From: Lutjanus erythropterus | Taxonomy: Eukaryota; Chordata; Actinopteri; Lutjaniformes; Lutjanidae | Assembly: GCA_020091685.1 (NCBI GenBank) | Contig: CM034594.1 | Span: 40,339,594 to 40,403,593, forward strand | Direction of reading: 5' to 3' | Length of the DNA stretch: 64,000 bases | Part shown: positions 43,557-54,415 of the stretch, one piece after another | How positions within the stretch are numbered: position 1 is the stretch's first letter | How the letters are laid out: the number at the start of each line of letters is the position of its first letter | Notes under the pieces: model-generated | Database searches by the model: none | Told to the model about the DNA's origin: nothing | Seen by the model: the letters and a program-made list of their open reading frames with translations, nothing else | Made by a program: the position numbers and the translations under genes

Positions 43557-44163
43557 GTAAGTCATTATTAAAGTAATTCAATCACACAAAATGTGTTGCT
43601 CTCCATTTATCTGAGTCTGATAGTATCTATTATTTAACATTTGAGTGTAATACAATCTCTATGGTAAATACTGTATGCATTGTATATTCAGATTATAAAA
43701 TGAGTATAGTCTGTAGTCTGTGGACCTGCCTGTTCTCCAGTGTTCAAAACATTCAGGATTTGTCAGTGTCACAATTAACAGATCCAGTCACACAACATTT
43801 GTAATATAGGTAAATATTTTTCAAGCTGTAACAAATACAACAGTTACTGTATCCACATTTTAAAGATGGGAGGTCTGTCTGATCTCCATGTAGTCCTTTC
43901 ATAAGAGGAAAAGCATTGGTGTAGTTAATAACATTATATATGGCTGCACTCCATTTAGTTCCAGGATGCTGGCTCACTGACATGGTTTACTAGAACTCTT
44001 AAAGGGAAAATTCTGCACTTTTCATGTGGATGTCCAATCAGTGCTGATGGTAGATGTAATCAAAAAATATATCAGTGTTTGATATATTTACTGAGAAAGC
44101 TGAGTTCTCCTGCTGCAGAATCTGTTGTTTGTTGTTTCTTTCCTGTTGTAGTTGTTGATGGTG
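43557..44163. other. intergenic, no gene
   Basis: No gene, RNA or bounded repeat recognised. A 76-codon minus-strand frame has no support. Confidence 0.5.
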
Positions 44164-44463
44164 TTAAAGGGATAGTCAGGATTATTTAAAGTGGGATTCT
44201 ATGAAATACTTATTGAGAGTCAGTGAATTACGTACAGTAGGTGGCTGTAGAGGAGTACCAGCATGGGAAATAAGAACACAGTGTGAAAAATCTGAGAAAC
44301 ACAGGGCTAAGGTGTTGATAAATGGCATCAGTTCACAATGCATCCTGGCACATGTCAAGGCAACTAAAAAGTTTTTTATGTTTAATTTATTGCTTCATTT
44401 GACGGCATTTACCATCAACACTGATTGGACCGTCACATAAAAAGTGGTGAGTCATCCCTTTAA
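44164..44463. mobile_element. family D TTAA-type MITE (AGGGATAGTC termini)
   Basis: TTAA plus AGGGATAGTCAGGATT at the left, and AGTCATCCCTT with TTAA (44460-44463) at the right; 300 bp. It shares TACGTACAGTAGGTGGCTGT with the copy at 54707. Confidence 0.75.
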
Positions 44464-45015
44464 TGAAACTGAGTCACACTGACAACATTTGTAACACCTG
44501 TGCTTTTCCTGCAAGACAAAATATCTGCCGCTGCAAAAAAAGGCCTCTCAGTAAACAGCAGAGTTCTGCAGCTGTCCACTGAGTTCCAGTGGTAATAATC
44601 CAAATATGGCTGTCAGTGGAGAAATATTAAACAATTTACACAAACTGTGCAAATTATATCTTTTAAAGGACTGGTTTTAGAGACAGATACAGCCACCACC
44701 ACAGACTATGCCTTATTAATTAATTGTTAGTCTATATTAATCTGAAATCTATGTGGAATAATTAATAATTAATCTGCAACACCAGGGGACAAGCGATCAG
44801 CCCGTTCAGAATAGGCATGTTTTTAACAGGCACTGTACTGTTCAATTCAAGAAACCGAACAACAAATTTGCCTTATCAATGAAAAAAGCTGTTCTTTAAT
44901 ATCTTCGACTGTCATTTTGTACTTTTCAGGGGGAAAAAAAGTACCAGTTCAGGCACCGTTCAGGCACTGGTACTATTTTAAAAGTATCGGTTAAACATCA
45001 GTATTGAAAAAAATC
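44464..45015. other. intergenic, no gene
   Basis: Contains the GTAACACCTGTGCTTTT motif (44491) and stretches such as GTACCAGTTCAGGCACC that suggest degraded repeats. No gene is supported. Confidence 0.45.
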
Positions 45016-45363
45016 CAAATGATACCCAACCCAGCTCGCCTCACACCCACCTTCCAAGCGTGTAGGAGAACCTACAGTGGTCCTCAAACTTGTGAAAAAT
45101 GCAGAGGCCAGTATCTAGAGCCAGTGTTTGGTTTGTCCCTTCTGAGCTACTGTAGACAGGCAACACAATGCATGCTGTGGAAGAGGACCCATCCCCTCTG
45201 TAGATATAAAGGGCTCATTCTAAGGTAAAGACAACACAACAGCTCCTATTTTGAGTTAATTTACCCTAATGAGTGAAATTAAAACATACTAATTATTATA
45301 ATATTTCATTTCTGCCATAATCTGCCTATAAATCCCTGTAAATTGTACACACTGGACCTTTAA
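45016..45363 (+). mobile_element. family E TTAA-type element, 5' truncated (ACACACTGGACCTTTAA end)
   Basis: Begins inside the family at CCTTCCAAGCGTGTAGGAG, continues GAGCCAGTGTTTGGTTTGTC and GAGCTACTGTAGA, and ends TTGTACACACTGGACCTTTAA with TTAA at 45360-45363. The left end of the same family is at 46750. Confidence 0.75.
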
Positions 45364-46749
45364 TTATTAAGTGAGCAAACATTAACTGAGAAGAGACAGA
45401 ACAAAAAAAATTTCCCCATTCTATTGCAAAAGAATTAGTTAAGTACAACTAGGACATTTCCAGAGGGATTTCCAAAATTATGTTTTTTAATTAACCTGTA
45501 TTATTAAAAGGTTATTTTGCCACTTACTTTTCAGTGATTACCCACGCAGCTTCAGCTCCAACATAACGCACAAACACTGCGAGTGACAATGATTCACCAA
45601 GTCAGTATCTACTTTCATTACAGTTCTACATGCAGTTGTCAGTGTGATTGACAAATCCATTTTCCTGATTAAAATGAAGCCATTGTTACCGAGCTCGCAC
45701 AGAACAACGGACTTGTGAGTGTGGGAATGTGTGGACGTGAACAGTTTCACACCTGCTAATGAGAGCATGTGGGCAGCTTTTCACTTGTTGCCACTGACAT
45801 ATGGTGTGTAACAGCTGGAAACACAACTAACTTAACCATCTGTGAATGTTCTCCAAGTAGCTGCTCAAACTGTATTTACAGTGTAGATTATTGATTGATG
45901 GTTTATGTTTATAATTAAAACCACAACTTAATTTATCAATGGAATATCACTGAGACTGTCATATTCATCATAACCTCTTACTGAAAAGTACAAATATAAA
46001 GGATAGTTCCACAATTTTTCAAGTCTATCTTAAAGTGCTCCACATGAACGTTGGAACAGGTTTCCTTGCACTTGTAACAGGGTCAATTATACAGCAGTAA
46101 TATGTGTAGCAAAGTCAAATGTACGTTTGTATTATTTAGCATTATTACACAAAATTTGTTTCAGTTGTCATTACCCGACACTCTTAGGCCTCCAATAGTC
46201 AATATGTGGAACATCTGAGACTCAGTTTCTGTACCACCATGTTCACTATAAAGGAGTGTTTCCCGCCTTACCTCTCCCCGTTTGCTGTTGTACTCCATAG
46301 CAACATCGTTCTTGTAGTAATTTCCATGTTTTAGCGCCTTTAAACTGTGTTTATAGTTTGTTTTTCAGCCTAAATGTATTGCATAATATGCTAACATCCA
46401 TTCCTGTCACTTAACTTGTGTAGGGGCTCGAGTTATATGGTCATAATTGATGGAGGATTATGTTTTTACCTCTTGCTGTCATATATATACTGTATTGAAT
46501 GTAACATGGCCCTCGACCCTTTTGCTGTTGTACTCCATGGGGAAGGGGCTCGACTTCTATGGTTGTAATTGATGGAGGATTTTGTTTTTACCTCTTGCTG
46601 TCAGCTGTCACAAATAAACGGAGATCGCCTCCAAAGATATCCATGGTGTGGACTTCCTCATTGCAGCACAATGCAGACAACACAAGCGTCCACCGGTTAC
46701 ACATTGACACTAGTCATCTTATCTTAAGCTAAGATGTATGGTATGCCAC
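45364..46749. other. intergenic with local duplication
   Basis: No gene is supported. The phrase TTTGCTGTTGTACTCCATRG followed by GGGCTCGAGTTATATGG or GGGCTCGACTTCTATGG and AATTGATGGAGGAT occurs in two overlapping arrangements (46284-46460 and 46518-46580), a partial direct duplication. Confidence 0.5.
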
Positions 46750-46985
46750 TTAAAGGACCAGTGTGTAAGACTTAGTGGCATCTAAAGGTCAGCTTGCAGA
46801 TTGCGACCAATTCACCTCACCCTCCCCTTCTAAGCATGTAGGAGAATCTACAGTGGCTGCAAGAAACATGCCCTCTAGAGCCACTGTTTGGTTTGTCCTC
46901 TCTGGGCTACTGTAGAGACATGGTGGTGCAACAGGGGTGATGAGCAAGGGGAAAAAAATAAATAAAAAAGGCAAAACAGTTCTCA
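46750..46985 (+). mobile_element. family E TTAA-type element, 3' truncated
   Basis: TTAA then AGGACCAGTGTGTAAGACTT at the left, followed by CCCTTCTAAGCATGTAGGAG, GAGCCACTGTTTGGTTTGTC and GGGCTACTGTAGAGACATGG. The ACACACTGGTCCT-type right end is missing. Confidence 0.75.
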
Positions 46986-47237
46986 TTTAAGTTAAATGAT
47001 TTAATAAAAATTTAATATTAAACTTGTTTTATTTTATAACAATTACTACAGTCCTATAATAAAAACACACAGGGGACTATTTATCCATTTAAAGGCATGT
47101 AGAAGCCTGATAATTTTCTAGTATGGTGGCCTACATGGCATTGCATCGTGTTTTCTCCACCGGCACTTTAGAGGGCAGTTCACCACATTTTGTCCAGTAG
47201 AAGAGACAGAGGGCACTTTGACATGAGATTTGAAATA

Positions 47238-47640
47238 TAACTAAATGGGACTCGGTTTATGGCAAATAAATTTTATTTAAATAAATAAATAAATAAATAA
47301 CATCTATTTAAAACCAGCGTCTTTCCTAAAATCATGACATGGTTACTTAAGGTAATCCACAGACCTTGTTGTGAGCAGCTTCATGAGACAGGAACTACTT
47401 TCTTGTAGAAAAGAAAGTAGTTACAGTAGATTTTAAAGCAGTTCCAGTAAATTCCACTCTAGAAATAAAGTAGTGCTGAGTGCCATCTAATCCCGTTATA
47501 TTGGAGAGAAGTCAGCCAGCTCTATGGCTGATATCTCCAAAGATCCACAACTCACACCAAAAAATCTAGATGGCTAAATAGCACTACAAGCCAGGGGAAA
47601 AAATATGTGTTTTTGATTTTGAGGTGAACTGTCCCTTTAA
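47238..47640. mobile_element. family B TTAA-type element, left end lost
   Basis: AATGGGACTCGGTTTATGGC, an (AAAT)n patch, AATCATGACATGGTTACTTA, GGTAATCCACAGACCTTGTT, CTGATATCTCCAAAGATCC and the terminus GAACTGTCCCTTTAA (TTAA 47637-47640). Confidence 0.75.
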
Positions 47641-49299
47641 ATAGTCACTGAAACAGCTTAACAGTGTGACACTTAGCCCTTTGTGTCTGAAAACGTATAT
47701 GATGAACAATTAAATCATTTTCTTTGAGTTAAAGCTGTAATTTGAATATATCTGTATAGATACTGCACTTTTCTGTTTCTTTACATCAGGATTTCTTTTT
47801 TTGTTTTTTCTTTGTTTTTTTTTTTACAAAACTTTAATTACATTTCCTTCATCACTTTGGTTTACGTTCCTGCTTTATGGTTTTATTTGACACACTGAAA
47901 TAATCCACTTAGCTGCCACCAAACAGCAGTGTTGATCTGTAGTTAAACCCACCTTAGCAGCTTCATCTGACACCCACTTTACTCACACTGTAGTTCTAAT
48001 CTTCCCTTGTATAATCCCATTGATTTAATCCACCCACCCAGGCTACGTGAAGGGATTTGAAGACACCACAAGTCCATGATGAAAGCTACTTTGTGTTAGT
48101 CTCGTTAGAAAGAGACATTTTCTATGTCCAAAAAAAACAAACAAAAAAAAACTTTATACCATCTGTCTCTGAGCTGCTGTGGACTTGAATAATTGGTCGG
48201 TGGCTTTGAAATGAGCGCTGTAAGGGTATATCTGTAAAATAACATGTCCTGTCTACGACAGCAGCATAATTCTGCCACCATGACAATAATATTGCTCAGT
48301 TTGTCATTATAACAAAGAACGTTTCTCGTTTTTACAAGATATGTTTCATGTCATTAGGTTATGACATATTTTCTCATTACTACTATATTTCAAATTGGTT
48401 TTTTTGTTTTTTTTTTGACATTGTAGAAGCAAGTACAGGTTCCTGGCACATTTTCACCCACTTACAAGGTGCACAGAGAAGAAGGGTCATCATGAAACAC
48501 ATCAAAACCAACACTTAAATAAGGCATGAAACAGGCAAAAGAATTTTAAAAGGTAAAAAAAAAACAAAAAAAAAAAACAAAAGCACCAAGGGGTGACCAC
48601 AAGTTTATTCCTAAAAAAAAAAAAACTTTAACCAAAGAATGTGTGTATTTAACATGGTATATTTAAACAACACTTTAAGTCACATACTTTTATACAGTGT
48701 TATGTACACTATAGAGAAATTAGCAAGATACATCACAGAAGAATTTTTGTGTCAAAAATGAAAGAATCAAAATACCCATGATTAAAAAAAACACACACAT
48801 TCCAAAACCTAATATATAAGTGATAAATGATATTTAGGAAGCTATAAAAATCATTAATTAAATTGATTTCCTGACAAAAAGGAGAGAAGTATTTTGGATT
48901 TCCTATTTCAAAGGGTTATTTCTGGAAGATTAATGATGTTTTCTTAGTTAATGATATGTATGAGGGATAAGATGTACAATGATTGATTTTATGCTTATTG
49001 TATTATTCAGTGGTACACTAAATGAAATAAAAATCAGACATTGATATTACATTTGAAAATTAAAGTAAAATATTCCATGTCTGGAATGTATAATGATTAT
49101 TCTTATAAAACTTAACAAACATATAATTATTCTTCAATACCTTTTCCTTTCATAGAAATGCCCCATCTCCCCTTATTTGACCTACTGAAATGTGACGCCT
49201 GAATTTACGAGGAACTTTGAATGCAGCATTTGCCCTTGACACGCGAGTAAAACTCGTTATTGCGTTGACGGTGAAATAACGACAGTTGACTGACATGTC
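47641..49299. other. intergenic upstream of tex12
   Basis: AT-rich, with several A and T runs (47805-47823, 48130-48150, 48555-48630). No gene or bounded element recognised. Just before 49300 the sequence becomes more CpG-containing (ACACGCGAG, GTTGACGGTG), suiting a promoter for the plus-strand gene. Confidence 0.45.
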
Positions 49300-49371
49300 C
49301 TCACCTGTTGAATGAATATATGACATATTTAACTCTTCACAGACCCTGACGACACAGACCCTGTGTGCCTC
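49300..49371 (+). other. tex12: probable non-coding exon 1 of tex12
   Basis: A good donor, GTGTGCCTC|gtaagt, lies at 49371, 1.6 kb upstream of the first coding exon. That exon opens with a proper acceptor (tttgcag at 50961-50967) 15 bases before its ATG, so an upstream 5' UTR exon is required. The start at 49300 is a guess. Confidence 0.4.
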
Positions 49372-49741
49372 GTAAGTTGATTTTAGATATTGTTCCTTTG
49401 AAAACCAAGCTAACTACAGTTGGTTACTAGCAGGCTACCAACTTGACGTGCAATTCCTAGTTTGTTTTAGCTAGTTAGCTAGTTAGTGGAATTTTTCATG
49501 CTGAGTTGACTAACGTTAGCTAGCTAACGCCAAATGGCTTAAAGATGGTTTGATAGCATTATATTCAGCTATACAAAACCCGTGGCTATATTTCTGACAT
49601 TAAGGGGTGAACCAACCGTGAAAAGACGCATTTAAACAAGATCGTCAAAATATATATATATATATTGGCTATCTTAACTAACCAGAAAGATTATCATGTA
49701 TGCTACTATCTTCCCTCAATTTGAGTAGCATGATGTGTTAG

Positions 49742-50240
49742 CAGTGGTGAAAAAAGTATTCAGCAAAAGTGAAGTACTAATGCCACACTGAAAATACTCC
49801 AGTTCTGCATTCAAAACCTATGTATGTAAAAGTATGTAAGTATAATCATAAATAATACGTCATGTAAGTACAAATATTCATTGTGCAGTAAAATGTTTTA
49901 CGATTATATCTAATGTTTTTGGATTAATCTTACTGCTAAATTAATGTGTATGTTGCATTTTACTGCTGTTGGTTTTCATGGTGTCAGAAAAAACAGATTT
50001 CAGCTCTGTGATGATGCATTTACCATCTGATCCAAGAGGGCTTTTAAAGAATTTATTTAATTTAAGAAGGGGATAAGTATTTCAACACAAAAAGGAACAC
50101 TTCATCCTTCAAGGGGTACATGGATTTCACTGGTCAGGAAGGGTATGAAAAATTATAATCTGGAAAATAACTACTGTATTATATATATTTTAAGTATAAA
50201 GTAGCATAAAATGGAAATACTCAAGTAAAAAACCCCAGGT
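49742..50240 (+). mobile_element. diverged copy of the GTGGTGGAA repeat, tex12 intron 1
   Basis: Starts AGCAGTGGTGAAAAAAGTAT with AGTGAAGTACTAATGCC and TCTGCATTCAAAACC, related to the element at 40923. The right end is lost in AGTAGCATAAAATGGAAATA. Confidence 0.5.
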
Positions 50241-50286
50241 TAATGTAATTGGGCGTGTGTGTTAGTCATTGTGAAAGTCATTACTT

Positions 50287-50620
50287 TTAATTATTGTCAG
50301 TTAGGGCGAGGCAATATATTAATACTATATGAATATCATGATATGAGACTGGATATTGTCTTAGATTGTGGATATTGGTATATATTAATATGGTGTACGT
50401 GTCTTTTCCTGGTTGTAAAGGCTGCTTTATGGTAAAGTGATGTCATTTCCTGAATTTACCAGAATGTTTTAGCTGTTCTATTATTTGATTTTACCCACTT
50501 AGTCTTTATATTCACATTAATGATGATTAGGCCTATGTATTAAAAACTTCATTATGGTAATATTTTGAAATAGTCTTCTGTACAGTATTACCACAATATT
50601 GATAGAATTATTAGTTCCAA
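50287..50620. repeat. interspersed repeat fragment (TTAGGGCGAGGCAATATA)
   Basis: TTAGGGCGAGGCAATATATT followed by ATATCATGATATGAGAC and GATATTG-rich sequence is the usual look of fish TAGGGCTGGGCGATAT MITEs. The opposite terminus is not found. Confidence 0.45.
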
Positions 50621-50982
50621 AATGTTAACATATTTGATTTTATCCACTTCAGCTAGTCCTACTTTTGGCCTGTTGTTACAGGCCCACTTTACTGTTGGGC
50701 ATCACATCCTATGAGATCAGCACTATTTGAAAATGTATTGTTTAACAAACAAACAGAGGGTTGTATGTCAATAAAGGGATTAGGAGACAGTGTTTTTCAG
50801 AAAGTTTACAATACTGTCATTGACAGGTCAGACATGGACTAGCATGACGGCCTATTTTTGCACAAACTATATTGTAGCACTCTGTGATTATATTGAGAGA
50901 CAAACAGACTTCTGTTCTTAACAAACTACCTGTAATTTAATTGTCTAATTTTATTTGACATTTGCAGTAACAACACGTCACA

Positions 50983-51084
50983 ATGAAAGAAGCAACACAG
51001 ACGGCAGGAAAACTGATCCCACCAACATTAAACAAGAGGAGAGGGAACAGCAGCAAAGGCCCCATACAGACAACATCCCAAGAG
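50983..51084 (+). CDS. tex12: tex12 coding exon 1
   Basis: 34 codons from ATG at 50983 to AGAG|gtaaga. The exon starts at 50968 after the acceptor atttgcag. It encodes a Thr/Lys/Arg-rich, probably disordered N-terminus (MKEATQTAGK...). No known domain. Lower confidence than the coiled-coil exons because this part evolves fast. Confidence 0.75.
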
Positions 51085-54000
51085 GTAAGAAGGTAGCCTG
51101 CTGGTAGACTACTTCACAAGAATAACATCATTTTTATTTAACTAGCAAATTATGTTCTTGAGTCAATGACAGCTCAGAAAGTATTAAGAAATATTCTAAT
51201 AAATGCTGAGGTGCAAATTACAGCAAGTGACATGCAGATAATACAATGATTAAAGTTGAGTTGGGACCATCAGATCCGGTATTCGTTTTGGACTGACGTT
51301 ACCTATCCACATTCCATAGTCTGATGTTTTTATGAATTATTAATATATGGTAATGCAATTTTAAGCCCCATAACCAAAATGTTATAGCACAAATTAATAG
51401 GGGAGTAAATTGCAAGTTTCATCATGATACAATATCATATGATTGTTTGGACAATGATACAATATTTGCTGATGTCACAAAGTCTGCTCTGATATCATTT
51501 CGCTTCAGTTCGGGGCCTGCGATTGATATCAGATGATATCAAATGTCCATGTGACATATTTAGTTATATTTATTTTTACTCACAAAAAGCAATTGGCTCA
51601 GTTCATTTAAGACATTTATGGGATTTTTTAAAAAAGTATCTAAATATGGTGCTATAGATTGATATTTTCATTGTGCATCAATCATATTAGTCTGCTGTAT
51701 TCCCCACAAATTTATTGCTTCTCAGAATTCTGTAAGTTCAGACCTATTAACATTGAACTAATATAATATGGGGATTTAAATGAATTTGTAATAACTGCAG
51801 AGGTCCTCTTAATCCAGTGTGAATCTGCCATTTCTGTCATTTGTAAAGGAGAAATTCCACTGCAAATTACCTACCATATTTCATCAAACACAGAGGTCCA
51901 GAGATAATAGTAGTCCTGTCTGAAACAGCATCTCTGTGATTTAGGGTTGTATTTTTTCCCCATCTGTAACTGTCAGACACTGATCTTGCTCATAATATGT
52001 TGAACAGCAGTTAACAGCTGTGATGGGAGAACACCTATACTGATGTTTAAAATGAGTGATGATGACTAATGGTTAAGAACAACAAAGGCTATAATACGTA
52101 TTGAAGTACAGCCACAAATCTGATCTAAATGAGCTGTATGTGCAGAAAGTGGTCAGATCAGCTTTTAAGTGTATTATAAATGTGGCTGCTGAAGAACAGA
52201 ATCTCTGCTTCTGGAACACTGATGTTATGCAGAGACTTGACATCATATTTGGGGGATGATGTCCGTTGAATCAGGCGAGACTCGTTCTGAAGGCCAAAAC
52301 ACACTAAAGGCGCCTGACGCTCACGTTTTGAAGTGCACCCATTGTTCTAAATGACAGAACACGCACTGAAACTATCTTGACGCGCGTCAAACTGACTTTA
52401 TGCTCGCACTCCGAACTTGTTTCAATTTTGGAGCATCTAATGAGGACCAGGGCTTTTTTATCTGCAGCTGCAGTTCGTGTTTGGGGAGAGTTAAATGGAA
52501 TAAAAAAAGGTATGGACGTGAGGAACGAGTGCTGATTGAGATTTAACTCCACCTGAAAGTAGATTTAAAAAAAAAAAATCTCCCTCCCTCGCAGCAGAGA
52601 GCGAAGGAGGGAGATTTTTTTTTTTTAAAGTGCGTGTGAATATGGACAGATGCGCTGACTTGATATAAAAACTTTTTATGATCCTGAAACATAATATTAC
52701 TGTACACTTCAGTGGTGTGTGATTTGTGTACTTTTAAATACTTAATTACTCCCCATCGATTAATCATAACTACGAAGAACTAGAGAGGGACAGCAGAGAG
52801 GAGGGAGGGAGGGGGATCGTGTGTGAAGTGCCGACTGATATAAAACTTTTTTGATGATAAATCGTGATGGTACTGAACAGTTCCCTGACTAAAATATCTG
52901 TCTGAAACAGACAGACGCTCGTCTCCTCCATGAAACGTTTGTCACTTCGCTGTGCTATTCTGAAGCTTGCAGTGTGCTATAGAAGCTTCATCTGATGCAT
53001 GTCAAATGAAGCCTGCAGTGCGTTTTGGCCTTCAGTGTACAGATGTTTTTTATTTGATGTGCACACCACATTACACATGTAAGATATTTTAAGGGGCTGA
53101 TGAAGCTATCGTAGAATAGGGAACCTTCGAGGGTCTAGATGTTCAATCAGGTGGTCTTCCTGATTGAACTTAGGCTGAGCTTTATTAAATTTGAGTAAAA
53201 TAGTCTTTGCTTGTAAATGTGCTGCACAAAACACAGACAGGTCGGGGTAATTTCTAAATCATGTTAGGGCTCTTGGTAATACTAGTCCTTTGTTAACAGG
53301 ACTTTAGATATCTAGCCAGAGGTTGCACTGGTCCATGAACCTGCTGTGACATAAATTGAACGGTCTGTAACTGAATGAGCAAGTAACAGTTACTGTATCT
53401 CAACATGTTCTTAGTTTGGAGATATTTTAGTCTAGAAACACACTGTACTGTGTGTAAAGCTGATATTCTGAGGGTTGGAAGTTGTGCTACAGCATATAAT
53501 ACTACCAGTTTAATTCAGCATATAGTATCAGCATCTGCACATAAATATATTCAGGTAGGAACTGGATTGGAAAAAACTGTATCTGTGTATCTCTAGGTTA
53601 AAGTTGTGTTTGTGCTGGAAATGGTACAGAATTTTAACGGCTCTTCTATTATTTTGCATTTTGATTTTCACTTGTTTTGAGAAAGCGAGATAGACTTTGC
53701 AAGAAAAATGTTTTAGTGCAACAAGTCTTTTTCTCATTGCAATAGATGGAACGTACGCCTGCAAATGAGGACAAATCTCCACCAAAAAAGAAAAGACCTC
53801 CCTCTAAATCATCCACTTTGGAGCCAGCTGGTTTGTTTGAGGCTACAAATGCAGGTATGTGAAATGTCACACTGCCAGTCACACAAAATATTGTTTGTCT
53901 CAATGTTGAAAATCATGTCAGCCTGCAAAAAAAACAAAAAACAAAAAAACACTGTAAGGCTGTATCCATTTATAATTTATTCTCATAACTGTCCCTGCTT

Positions 54001-54373
54001 GTTATGACAAAACAAATTAAAGCAGCAACAAAGAAACTGAGTTCACAGCAAGTTAGAATAAAGTGACTCATCACTTAAGTTCCTTGTGAGGGGTGTGAAA
54101 GAGGTTATGTGAAAAGTTTCTTGAATTTGAATCATTTTTTGTCAACTCACATAAAATAAAATAATGGGAAAATAATGAAGGCAATAATGGAAGAGAAAGA
54201 AAGACTAAGACAGCACTCCAATTTGAATTTTTAATGTTGCTGCACAAACGTTTCAGGCAAGATGCCCTTTTTCAGCGTGTATTCTGGGAATTTCACAACA
54301 TGCACAGGTGGGGTTAATTATAAGCGACCACAGCCAGAACAAGTACATCTCAACAGGGAGTGCCACAGCCTTT

Positions 54374-54415
<42 letters not shown>

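Noticed and set aside
52304-52767. 82- and 74-codon minus-strand frames
   Set aside because: They lie wholly within the TGAAGGCC-ended transposon and its A/T hairpin.
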